Shown in pieces: positions 7,493-15,143 of a stretch of DNA of 64,000 nt (the stretch's first letter is position 1; every line of letters starts with the position of its first letter). The notes under the pieces are model-generated. The model was not told the DNA's origin. It was given only the letters and a program-made list of their open reading frames with translations, and did not search any database. A program made the translations under genes and the position numbers. The stretch is from Streptomyces xinghaiensis S187. Its GTDB lineage: Bacteria; Actinomycetota; Actinomycetes; Streptomycetales; Streptomycetaceae. The DNA is taken from the NCBI RefSeq assembly GCF_000220705.2, contig NZ_CP023202.1, positions 3,596,001 through 3,660,000 of the forward strand, given 5' to 3'.

Positions 7493-8863
7493 TCAGCCGC
7501 GGAAGCCGCCCGCCGCGTCCAGGATCCGCTCCGCGACCCGCACCGAGTCCACCAGCGGGTGGAGGGCCAGCGCCCGCAGGGCCGCGGCGCGCGAGCCGCT
7601 CTCCGCGGCCCCGATCGCCGACCGCTCCACGGCCTTGAGGGTCAGCATCAGCCCGAGCTGGTCCGGTGCCACCGCCCCGGTGGCCAGCGGACGCGCGCCC
7701 CCGGCGTCCACCAGGCAGGGGACCTCCACCACGGCGTCCGCGTCGAGCGCCGGCACCGCGCCGCGCCCCGGCACGTTGAGAATCAGCTTGGTCCGTTCGT
7801 TGCGGGCGATCGCGCGCATCAGGGCCAGCGCCACCCGGTCGTAGCCGCCGCCGTCGAGGTCGCAGCTGTCGCGCTGCCAGCCGCCGGTCGCCTCGCGGCT
7901 CTCGGCCATGTACGTCTCCTCGCGTTCGAGGCGGGTGCGCTCCCACGCCTCGTACGGATCCCCCGCGGCGTCGCCGCCGGCGGCCTCGCCGGCGTAGAAG
8001 CGGGCCTGCTGGCGGTGGAGGAACTCGCCCCGGGTGGCCTCGGCGGCGGTCACGGAGGCCACCGTCTCCCGGTTGAAGTAGTAGTAGTGCAGATACTCGT
8101 TGGGCAGTGCGCCGAGGGCCCGCAGCCAGTCGGCGCCGAAGAGCTTCCCCTCCTCGAAGGACTCCAGCGCGGCGCGGTCGCCGAGCAGACCCGGCAGCAG
8201 ATCGCGGCCGTCCACGGTCAGCCGGCGCAGCCAGCCCAGATGGTTGAGACCGACGTAGTCGTAGTCCGCGCGGTCGGGGTCGGCTCCCAGGGCGCGCGCG
8301 GCACGCCGGCACAACCCCACCGGGGAGTCGCAGATGCCGATCACCCGGTCCGGCAGGCCGCGTTCGCGGAAGACGCGGCCCATGGCCTCGGTGACCATGC
8401 CCGCCGGGTTGGTGAAGTTGATGACCCAGGCGTCCGGGGCGACCGCGGCGACCCGTTCCGCGATGCGTACCGCCACCGGCAGGGTGCGCAGCCCGTAGAG
8501 CACGCCCCCCGCGCCCACCGTCTCCTGGCCCAGCACCCCCTCGGCCAGCGGGATCCGCTCGTCGCGCACCCGGCCCTCCAGTCCGCCGACGCGGATCGCG
8601 GAGAAGACGAAGTCGGCGCCGCGCAGCGCGTCGTCCAGCTCCGTGGTGAGCCGGACCGCGGGCGCGGGGCCGCCGTGGCCTTCCCCGGCGCGGCGGGCGG
8701 CCTGGCGGGCGAGCACGGCGCCGATGGCGTCGAGACGGCCGCGGTCGGTGTCGTACAGGACCAGTTCGGTGCAGCGGCCCGCCGGATCACCGCTGTCGTC
8801 GAGCAGCGCCCGGTACACCAGCGGTACGCGGAAACCGCCTCCGCCCAGCACGGTCAGCCTCAT
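7493..8863 (-). CDS. Glycoside hydrolase family 4 (6-phospho-beta-glucosidase type)
   Basis: GH4 enzymes use NAD+ and a divalent metal for an oxidation-elimination route of glycoside cleavage. This 456-aa protein has family length. It shows the Rossmann start (LTVLGGGGFRVP), the NFTNPAGMVTEA loop, the metal Cys in GICDSP and metal His in LNHLGW, and the HYYYF segment. It most resembles the 6-phospho-beta-glucosidase group, but a non-phosphorylated substrate is possible. ATG 8863 has a good GGGAGG about nine bases upstream. It is divergent from the PfkB kinase gene, which may act on the same sugar. It ends convergent with the TrmH gene. Confidence 0.9.
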   Translation of the reverse strand: MRLTVLGGGGFRVPLVYRALLDDSGDPAGRCTELVLYDTDRGRLDAIGAVLARQAARRAGEGHGGPAPAVRLTTELDDALRGADFVFSAIRVGGLEGRVRDERIPLAEGVLGQETVGAGGVLYGLRTLPVAVRIAERVAAVAPDAWVINFTNPAGMVTEAMGRVFRERGLPDRVIGICDSPVGLCRRAARALGADPDRADYDYVGLNHLGWLRRLTVDGRDLLPGLLGDRAALESFEEGKLFGADWLRALGALPNEYLHYYYFNRETVASVTAAEATRGEFLHRQQARFYAGEAAGGDAAGDPYEAWERTRLEREETYMAESREATGGWQRDSCDLDGGGYDRVALALMRAIARNERTKLILNVPGRGAVPALDADAVVEVPCLVDAGGARPLATGAVAPDQLGLMLTLKAVERSAIGAAESGSRAAALRALALHPLVDSVRVAERILDAAGGFRG

Positions 8864-9193
8864 GCCTGGACAACCTCCCCATCGCCTACCCAAGGTGTCC
8901 GTCACACTAAGGGTTGTCCGGTGGTCCCCTCGGGTCCGTGACGCCCGGCACGGCGCCTCGCCGCGCCGCCGGGCGCGCCCGTGTACGCCTCGTGCGCGGG
9001 CGGGCCTCCGCCGTGCGGTGCACCACGGCACCGGACGCCGCGGCCCGGCCGGCGGGCAGGACCGGACGGCCCCAGTGAGAGCAGGTCCAGCGAGAGAGGC
9101 ACGAATGCGTTGAGTAACACCGGAACCGCCCATCCGGCGCCGTCGCGGACGCCGATGGACCCGCTGGCCTCCGTACGGCGCGAGGACGACCCG
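8864..9193. promoter_or_regulatory. Divergent control region between GH4 and PfkB kinase genes
   Basis: About 330 bp without a confident gene. The stretch next to the GH4 start (8880-8930) is less GC-rich and contains TCACACTAAGGG and GTTGTCC, plausible promoter material, but no clear -35/-10 pair was identified. On the kinase side, in-frame alternative starts exist at TTG 9110 (GAGAGAGG at 9091-9098) and ATG 9155 (no ribosome site), so part of this region may be translated. Confidence 0.5.
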
Positions 9194-10222
9194 GTGACGG
9201 ACGTCTTCCTGACCGGCACCGTCTTCCTCGACATCGTCTTCACCGGGCTCGACCACGCCCCGGTGCGGGGCACCGAGACCTGGGCGCGCGGCATGGGGTC
9301 CAGCCCGGGCGGCGCGGCCAACATGGCCACCGCGCTGCGCCGGCTCGGGCTGCGGACGTCACTGGCGGCGGCCTTCGGCGACGACGTCTACGGCGACTAC
9401 TGCTGGGAGAGCCTCGCGGACTGCGAGGGCATCGACCTCGGGCCCTCCCACCGCGCGCCGGGCTGGCACTCGCCGGTCACCGTCTCCATGGCCTACGAGG
9501 GCGAGCGGACGATGGTCTCGCACGGCCACGAGGCGCCCACCCCGTGCGTCAGCGTCGCCGAACGGCCGCGCTCCCTGGCCTGTGTGGCCTCGCTCGACCC
9601 GGGCCGGCGGCTGGACGACTGGGTGCGCCGGGCCCATGGCGAGGGCAGCAAGATCTTCGCCGATGTGGGCTGGGACGGAAGCGGTGTCTGGGACCCGGAC
9701 ACCCTCGCGGACCTGACGCACTGCCACGCCTTCCTGCCCAACGCCACCGAGGCCCAGCACTACACCCGCACCGACAGCCCCGAGGCCGCGGTGCGGGCGC
9801 TGGCCGAGCTGGTGCCCGTCGCGGTGGTCACCAAGGGGGCCGCGGGCGCGGTCGCCGTCGACGGCCTCACCGGGGAGAGCGCCGATGTGCCGGCCCTCGG
9901 GGTGGACGCCCTCGACCCGACCGGCGCGGGCGATGTCTTCATGGCGGGCTTCATCACCGGCACCCTGGCCGGCTGGCCGCTCGCCGACCGGCTCTCCTTC
10001 GCCAATCTCACCGCCGCGCTGTCCGTGCAGCACTTCGGCGGATCGCTCTCCGCCCCCGGCTGGGCCGAGGTCGCCGCCTGGTGGCAGTACGCCATCAAGT
10101 GCGGCGGGCAGAGCGACGAGGTGATGCGGCGCTACCGCTTCCTCGCCGATCTGCTGCCCGCGGGCACCGCCGACTGGCCGCTCCGGCGGGCCACCCCGAC
10201 GATCGGTTTCCGCGCCACCTGA
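9194..10222 (+). CDS. PfkB-family carbohydrate kinase
   Basis: A ribokinase-like sugar kinase of 342 aa. The N-terminal strand VFLTGTVFLDIVF leads to the PfkB substrate motif SSPGGAANMATALRRLGL. The C-terminal signature DPTGAGDVFMAGFITG contains the catalytic Asp and the anion hole. The acceptor sugar cannot be assigned. GTG 9194 is chosen because GAGGA sits seven bases upstream and the fold starts immediately; ATG 9155 or TTG 9110 would add a 13- or 28-residue tail. It is transcribed away from the GH4 gene, a common arrangement for a sugar-use pair. Confidence 0.85.
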   Translation: MTDVFLTGTVFLDIVFTGLDHAPVRGTETWARGMGSSPGGAANMATALRRLGLRTSLAAAFGDDVYGDYCWESLADCEGIDLGPSHRAPGWHSPVTVSMAYEGERTMVSHGHEAPTPCVSVAERPRSLACVASLDPGRRLDDWVRRAHGEGSKIFADVGWDGSGVWDPDTLADLTHCHAFLPNATEAQHYTRTDSPEAAVRALAELVPVAVVTKGAAGAVAVDGLTGESADVPALGVDALDPTGAGDVFMAGFITGTLAGWPLADRLSFANLTAALSVQHFGGSLSAPGWAEVAAWWQYAIKCGGQSDEVMRRYRFLADLLPAGTADWPLRRATPTIGFRAT

Positions 10223-10263
10223 GCGGACCGCGGACGGCGCGGGAACGGCCGCCCGCGGCGCGG

Positions 10264-10295
10264 CTGCCGCCGGGGCCACGGGACTCCGGCGGCAG
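10264..10295. terminator. Hairpin between convergent PfkB and paaN genes
   Basis: The 10-bp arms CTGCCGCCGG (10264-10273) and CCGGCGGCAG (10286-10295) are perfect complements around a 12-nt loop, located between two convergent stop codons. There is no T-run, as is common in this high-GC DNA. Termination in both directions is inferred. Confidence 0.55.
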
Positions 10296-10326
10296 GTGCG
10301 CCCGGCCGGGGCACCGGACTCCGCGC

Positions 10327-12024
10327 TCAGGCGGGCCGGCGCACCTCGACGGTGCGGAAGCGGTTCGCCACGAAGGCCGCGTCGCACAGCGCGGCGTTCG
10401 CGGCCGGGTTTCCGCCGGAGCCGTGGAAGTCGGAGAAGGCCGCGGTCTGGTTGACGTAGACCCCGCCGGTCAGGTTGAGCGACAGCTGGGCGCACTCCTC
10501 CAGGCAGACCTCCTCCACCTTCCGTTCCACCTCCTCGGAGGTGGTGTACGCGGCGACGGTCATCGCCCCGTGCTCCCGGACGGTGCGGCGCAGCAGGTCG
10601 ATTCCGTCGGCCGTGGAATCCACGGCGACGGCGAAGGCCACCGGGCCGAAGCACTCGCCGAGGAAGGCCGGCCGCTCCCCGGCGCCCTCCCACCGTTTCC
10701 GGGCGCCGTCGAGCTTGACCACGACCGGGGTGCGGACCGTGGCGCCCGGGAACTCCGGGTTGGCCACCGCGCGGGAGGCGAGAGCGGTCTCGCCCAGTCC
10801 GCCGGCCTCCTCGACGCGCTTCTCCACCTGCGGGTTGACGAGGGCGCCGAGCAGGGCGTTCGCCCGGGCGTCGTCACCGAGGAGCTTGTCCACGGCGGCC
10901 GCCAGGTCCGCCACCACCTCGTCGTAGGACCTGGGGCCGGCGTCCGTGGTGATGCCCTCGCGCGGGATGAGGAGGTTCTGCGGGGTGGTGCACATCTGGC
11001 CGCTGTAGAGCGAGAGGGAGAAGGCGAGGTTGGCCAGCATGCCGCGGTAGTCGCCGGTCGAGTCGACGACGACCGTGTTGACCCCGGCCTTCTCGGTGTA
11101 GACCTGCGCCTGGACGGCGTTCTCCTCCAGCCAGTCGCCGAACGAGGAGGAGCCGGTGTAGTCGATGATGCGGATCTCCGGCCGGGTGGCCAGCGTCTTC
11201 GCCAGGCCCTCCCCGGGCAGCTCCGCGGCCAGCGCCACCAGGTTGGGGTCGAAGCCGGCCTCCGCCAGGACCTCCCGGGCCGCCGCGACGGTCAGGGCGA
11301 GCGGCAGCACGGCGCGCGGATGCGGTTTGACCAGAACCGGGTTGCCGGTGGCCAGGGAGGCGAAGAGGCCGGGGTAGCCGTTCCAGGTGGGGAAGGTGTT
11401 GCAGCCGATGAGCAGCGAGATGCCGCGTGCCACGGGCGTGAAGGTCTTGGTCAGTTCGAGGGGGTCGCGCCTGCCCTGCGGCTTGGACCACTCCGCGCGC
11501 TCCGGTACCCGCGTCTGCTCGGCGCAGGCGTACGCCACCGCCTCCAGGCCCCGGTCCTGGGCGTGCGGTCCGCCGGCTTGGAAGGCCATCAGGAAGGCCT
11601 GGCCGGAGGTGTGCATCACGGCGTGCGCGAACTCGTGGGTGCGGGCGCTGATCCGGGCCAGGATCTCCAGACAGACCAGGGCGCGCGTCTCCGCGCCGGC
11701 CCGCCGCCAGTCGCCCATGCCGGCCCGCATGGCGGGCAGCAGCACGTCCGCGTCAGGGTGCGGGTACTCCACGCCGAGCTCGGTGCCGTACGGCGAGACC
11801 TCGCCGCCCGTCCAGGCGTCGGTGCCGGGCTGGTCCAGCTCCAGGCGGCGGCCGAGCAGCGCCTCGAAGGCGGCCCTGCCCTCCTCGGCGGCGTTCTCGC
11901 CGTAGGCCTTCGGATGCTCCGGGTGGGGCGACCAGTACGCCCGCGTCCGGATGGCCTCCAGGGCCCGGTCGAGGGTGGGGCGGTGCCTCTCGGCGAGCTG
12001 GTGTGCGGTGAGATGGGGGGCCAT
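10327..12024 (-). CDS. paaN: Phenylacetate degradation aldehyde dehydrogenase PaaN
   Basis: A 565-aa aldehyde-dehydrogenase-fold protein of the PaaN type. It should oxidise the semialdehyde-CoA made after hydrolytic opening of the oxepin ring. The nucleophile region SLYSGQMCTTPQN holds the catalytic Cys, and YTEKAGVNTVVVD and FLGECFGPVAFAV are ALDH landmarks. The N-terminal 70 residues (HPEHPKAYGENAAEEG) are typical of PaaN rather than PaaZ. It has no C-terminal MaoC-like hydratase domain, so the ring-opening hydrolase must be a separate protein not seen in this window. Its promoter contains the 12143-12158 palindrome. Confidence 0.92.
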   Translation of the reverse strand: MAPHLTAHQLAERHRPTLDRALEAIRTRAYWSPHPEHPKAYGENAAEEGRAAFEALLGRRLELDQPGTDAWTGGEVSPYGTELGVEYPHPDADVLLPAMRAGMGDWRRAGAETRALVCLEILARISARTHEFAHAVMHTSGQAFLMAFQAGGPHAQDRGLEAVAYACAEQTRVPERAEWSKPQGRRDPLELTKTFTPVARGISLLIGCNTFPTWNGYPGLFASLATGNPVLVKPHPRAVLPLALTVAAAREVLAEAGFDPNLVALAAELPGEGLAKTLATRPEIRIIDYTGSSSFGDWLEENAVQAQVYTEKAGVNTVVVDSTGDYRGMLANLAFSLSLYSGQMCTTPQNLLIPREGITTDAGPRSYDEVVADLAAAVDKLLGDDARANALLGALVNPQVEKRVEEAGGLGETALASRAVANPEFPGATVRTPVVVKLDGARKRWEGAGERPAFLGECFGPVAFAVAVDSTADGIDLLRRTVREHGAMTVAAYTTSEEVERKVEEVCLEECAQLSLNLTGGVYVNQTAAFSDFHGSGGNPAANAALCDAAFVANRFRTVEVRRPA

Positions 12025-12142
12025 GTCTGACCAACTCCTCGTCGAGCCGGAATGACGGCGCGCGTGAGCGCTCCGCGGGGGGCGGTGGGATCTCGGGTGG
12101 GATCTCGGGTGGGGCGTGGATGCGGGAACGGCTTTAGAGTAA

Positions 12143-12158
12143 CCGAACGATCGGTCGG
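12143..12158. promoter_or_regulatory. Candidate PaaR operator between paaN and paaH
   Basis: CCGAACGATCGGTCGG is the exact reverse complement of the palindrome at 4388-4403. It lies in the 194-bp gap between the divergent paaN and paaH starts, where one bound TetR dimer could repress both directions and, through paaH, the paaR gene itself. Confidence 0.78.
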
Positions 12159-12218
12159 GACAAGGGGCTGTGGAAAACTCCGGAAACCCCTCGTCCCCGG
12201 GGTGAAAGGGATGTGCGC

Positions 12219-13844
12219 ATGACCGCAGCCGAGCCGACGCCGGCCCCGGGTGGGAAGGCCCGGCCGGACTCCGTCCGGCCCTCCGGGGACGCGGCCCCCG
12301 CCCCTGCGACCGCCCAAGCCACCGCCCCCCTCGGCACCGACCGCACGGTCGCCGTCGTCGGCACCGGCACCATGGGCGCCGGCATCGCCCAGGTCGCCCT
12401 CGTGGCCGGGCATCCCGTCCGGCTGTACGACGCCGTACCCGGGCGGGCCGCAGAGGCCGCAGAGGGCATCGCCGCGCGCCTCGGCCGGCTGGTGGAGAAG
12501 GGGCGCATGACGCCCGCCGGCCGCGACGCGGCCCGTGCCCGCCTCACCCCCGCCGCCGGGATCGCCGAACTCGCCGACGCCGCACTGGTCGTGGAGGCCG
12601 TCGCCGAGGACGCCGAGGTCAAGCGGGGCCTCTTCACGGCCCTGGAGGAGGTCGTCGCGGACGACTGCCTGCTGGCGACCAACACCTCCTCGCTCTCCGT
12701 CACCGCCGTGGCGGGCGCCCTGCGGCGGCCGGGCCGCTTCCTCGGACTGCACTTCTTCAACCCGGCGCCGCTGCTGCCGCTCGTCGAGGTCGTCAGCGGC
12801 TTCGCCACCGACGCCTCGGCGGCCGACCGCGCGTACGCCACGGCCGCCGCCTGGGGGAAGACCCCGGTGCGCTGCACGGACACCCCCGGCTTCATCGTGA
12901 ACCGGGTCGCGCGCCCGTTCTACGCCGAGGCGTTCCGGGTGTACGAGGAGCGGGCCGCCGACCCGGCCACCGTCGACGCCGTCCTGCGCGAGTCCGGCGG
13001 CTTCCGGATGGGCCCCTTCGAACTGACCGACCTCATCGGCCAGGACGTCAACGAGGCCGTCACCCGCTCCGTGTGGGAGTCCTTCTTCCGGGACCCCAGG
13101 TTCACGCCCTCCCTCGCCCAGCGGCGGCTGGTGCAGTCCGGGCTGCACGGCCGCAAGACCGGCCGCGGCTGGTACGCGTACGGCGAGGACGCCGAGCGGC
13201 CCGCCCCGCACACCGCGCCGCCGTGCGAGGCCCCCGCCGAGGTCACGGTCCACGGTGATCTCGGCCCGGCCGCGCCGCTGCCCGGGCTGATCGAGGAGGC
13301 CGGCATCGGGATCACCCGCGGCGGGGCCGCCCGCGCCGGGGCCGGATTCATCGCCCTGCCCGGCGGCACCCGGCTCGCCTTGACCGACGGCTCCCCGGCG
13401 ACCACCGACGAGGCCGGCACGTACATCAAGTTCGACCTGGCGCTGGACTACCGCACCGCGACCCGTATCGCGCTCGCCCCCTCCGAGCGGGCCGATCCGG
13501 AGGCGGTCGCGGCGGCCATCGGGCTGTTCCAGGCGCTGGGCAAGCAGGTCGGCGTGGTCGGTGACGTGCCCGGCCTGATCGTCGCCCGCACGGTCGCCCT
13601 GCTCGTGGACTTCGCCGCTGACGCGGTGGGCCGCGGGGTGGCGAGCGCCGAGGACACCGACACCGCCCTGCGGCTGGGCGTCAACTACCCCCGGGGGCCG
13701 CTGGAGTGGGGCGACGCGCTGGGCGCCGGCTGGGTGCGGGATGTCCTGCTGAACCTCCACCGGGTGTACCCCACCGGCCGCTACGCCCCGTCCCCGTACC
13801 TGCTCCGCCGGGCCGCCGCCGGACAGAACCTGCTTGAATCGTGA
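12219..13844 (+). CDS. paaH: 3-hydroxyacyl-CoA dehydrogenase PaaH
   Basis: An NAD-dependent 3-hydroxyacyl-CoA dehydrogenase, expected to act on 3-hydroxyadipyl-CoA in the lower phenylacetate pathway. After about 45 low-complexity residues the Rossmann motif VAVVGTGTMGAGIAQ appears. The domain continues with TNTSSLSVTAVA, GLHFFNPAPLLPLVEVV and TPGFIVNRVARPFYAEA. A second C-terminal 3HCDH domain (VGDVPGLIVARTVALLVDFA, then LGVNYPRGPLEWGD) makes 541 aa, somewhat above the 475-510 usual for PaaH. ATG 12219 has GAAAGGG eight bases upstream; GTG 12213 is an alternative. It overlaps paaR by four bases. Confidence 0.9.
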   Translation: MTAAEPTPAPGGKARPDSVRPSGDAAPAPATAQATAPLGTDRTVAVVGTGTMGAGIAQVALVAGHPVRLYDAVPGRAAEAAEGIAARLGRLVEKGRMTPAGRDAARARLTPAAGIAELADAALVVEAVAEDAEVKRGLFTALEEVVADDCLLATNTSSLSVTAVAGALRRPGRFLGLHFFNPAPLLPLVEVVSGFATDASAADRAYATAAAWGKTPVRCTDTPGFIVNRVARPFYAEAFRVYEERAADPATVDAVLRESGGFRMGPFELTDLIGQDVNEAVTRSVWESFFRDPRFTPSLAQRRLVQSGLHGRKTGRGWYAYGEDAERPAPHTAPPCEAPAEVTVHGDLGPAAPLPGLIEEAGIGITRGGAARAGAGFIALPGGTRLALTDGSPATTDEAGTYIKFDLALDYRTATRIALAPSERADPEAVAAAIGLFQALGKQVGVVGDVPGLIVARTVALLVDFAADAVGRGVASAEDTDTALRLGVNYPRGPLEWGDALGAGWVRDVLLNLHRVYPTGRYAPSPYLLRRAAAGQNLLES

Positions 13845-14431
13845 CCATGGCCAAGCGCGACACCTACACGCCCGAATCGCTCCTCGCGGTCGCCGTCGGG
13901 GTGTTCAACGAGCGCGGTTACGACGGCACCTCCATGGAGCACCTCTCGCGGGCCGCGGGGATCTCCAAGTCGTCGATCTACCACCATGTGCGCGGCAAGG
14001 AGGAGCTGCTGCGGCTGGCCATAAGCCGGGCGCTGGACGGTCTCTTCGCCGTGCTCGACGAACCGGGCGCCCGGGAGGGCCGGGCGGTGGAGCGGCTGGA
14101 GCACGTGACCCGGCGCACCGCCGAGGTGCTGATGGCGGAGCTCCCCTACGTCACCCTGCTGCTGCGGGTGCGCGGCAACACGGGCACCGAGCGCTGGGCC
14201 ATGGAACGCCGCCGGGAGTTCGACCAGCGGGTCGCGGCCCTGCTGAAGCAGGCGGCGGCGGACGGCGACCTGCGCGAGGACGTCGACGCACGGCTCGCCA
14301 CCCGCCTCCTCTTCGGCATGATCAACTCCATCGCCGAGTGGTACCGCCCGGACGGCGGCGGGGCGGCCGAGCGCGAGCGGGTCGCGGACGCGGTGGTGCT
14401 GCTGGCCTTCGGCGGTCTGCGCACCTCCTGA
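13841..14431 (+). CDS. paaR: TetR-family regulator, probable PaaR
   Basis: A 196-aa TetR/AcrR repressor. The N-terminal helix-turn-helix (TSMEHLSRAAGISKSSIYHHV, about residues 30-50) is classic, followed by GKEELLRLAI and a helical ligand domain. The GTGA overlap with paaH shows it is an operon partner of a phenylacetate gene, and the palindromes at 4388 and 12143 give it likely targets. PaaR repressors respond to phenylacetyl-CoA in other bacteria; that ligand is inferred here. The start may be GTG 13841 or ATG 13847. Confidence 0.85.
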   Translation: MTMAKRDTYTPESLLAVAVGVFNERGYDGTSMEHLSRAAGISKSSIYHHVRGKEELLRLAISRALDGLFAVLDEPGAREGRAVERLEHVTRRTAEVLMAELPYVTLLLRVRGNTGTERWAMERRREFDQRVAALLKQAAADGDLREDVDARLATRLLFGMINSIAEWYRPDGGGAAERERVADAVVLLAFGGLRTS

Positions 14432-14453
14432 ACGGTGCGCACCGGCCGGGCCC

Positions 14454-14945
14454 TCACGGCTCCGGGCCCAGGTCCGTCTCCTCGAAGACCAGCAGGGTGC
14501 GGGTGCTGAGCACCTCCGGGATCGACTGGATCTTCGTGAGTACCAGCTCCCGCAGCGCCCGGTTGTCCTCGGTGTGCACCAGCAGCAGCACGTCGAAGTC
14601 CCCGCTGACCAGGGCGATGTGGGCAGCACCCGGCAGTTCCTGCAGCTGTTCGCGGACCCGGCGCCAGGAGTTCTGCACGATCTTGAGGGTGATGTACGCG
14701 GACGCGCCCTGGCCGGCCCGCTCCTGGTCGACCCGGGCGCTGAAGCCGCGGATCACGCCGTCCTCGATGAGGCGGTTGATGCGGGCGTAGGCGTTGGCGC
14801 GCGAGACGTGCACCTGCTCGGCGACGGACCGTATGGAGGCACGGCCGTCCGCGCGCAGGATCTGCAGGATGTCGCGGTCGATGGAGTCGAGCGGCCGTGC
14901 GGGAGGTCTGGGCTCGTCATCGGCGGCCATCTGTTCAGCCGGCAT
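14454..14945 (-). CDS. bkdR: Lrp/AsnC-family regulator, probable BkdR
   Basis: A 163-aa Lrp/AsnC protein: DNA-binding HTH at about residues 20-65 (SIDRDILQILRADGRASIRS, then VHVSRANAYARINRLIEDGV) and a C-terminal RAM effector domain (YITLKIVQNSW, SGDFDVLLLVHTEDN). It is divergent from a bkd-type operon. In Streptomyces coelicolor an Lrp-type BkdR controls branched-chain ketoacid dehydrogenase genes, so the name is assigned by family and position. ATG 14945 or 14930 are both possible starts. The stop is convergent with paaR only 22 bp away. Confidence 0.82.
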   Translation of the reverse strand: MPAEQMAADDEPRPPARPLDSIDRDILQILRADGRASIRSVAEQVHVSRANAYARINRLIEDGVIRGFSARVDQERAGQGASAYITLKIVQNSWRRVREQLQELPGAAHIALVSGDFDVLLLVHTEDNRALRELVLTKIQSIPEVLSTRTLLVFEETDLGPEP

Positions 14946-15048
14946 TTCCCTGCGCCACCCCCTCTTGGACGTCCTGTACACATCCCACGGTGTGGAAAAC
15001 CGTTTGTCCACAGGCTGGGGCCACCTGTAGCCAAACTGTGCCGACGGA

Positions 15049-15064
15049 CCGAACAATCGGTAGG
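15049..15064. promoter_or_regulatory. Degenerate PaaR-like site in bkdR/bkd divergent promoter
   Basis: CCGAACAATCGGTAGG differs from the paaN/paaH operator at two of 16 positions. It sits 80 bp before the first bkd E1alpha gene. The nearby 9-mers TGTGGAAAA (14991-14999) and TTGTCCACA (15004-15012) lie in the same 198-bp divergent gap. Confidence 0.45.
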
Positions 15065-15143
15065 TGGAGTCCACCCCGCTCCGCTCCCGAAGCCGCCCGC
15101 CCCCCGGCGCATCCCGCCGGGGCAGTTCAGGAGGTGTTCGTCC

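Noticed and set aside
4440..15012. DnaA-box-like 9-mers as a replication origin
   Set aside because: Only four isolated copies over 10 kb, no AT-rich unwinding region and no dnaA/dnaN neighbours.
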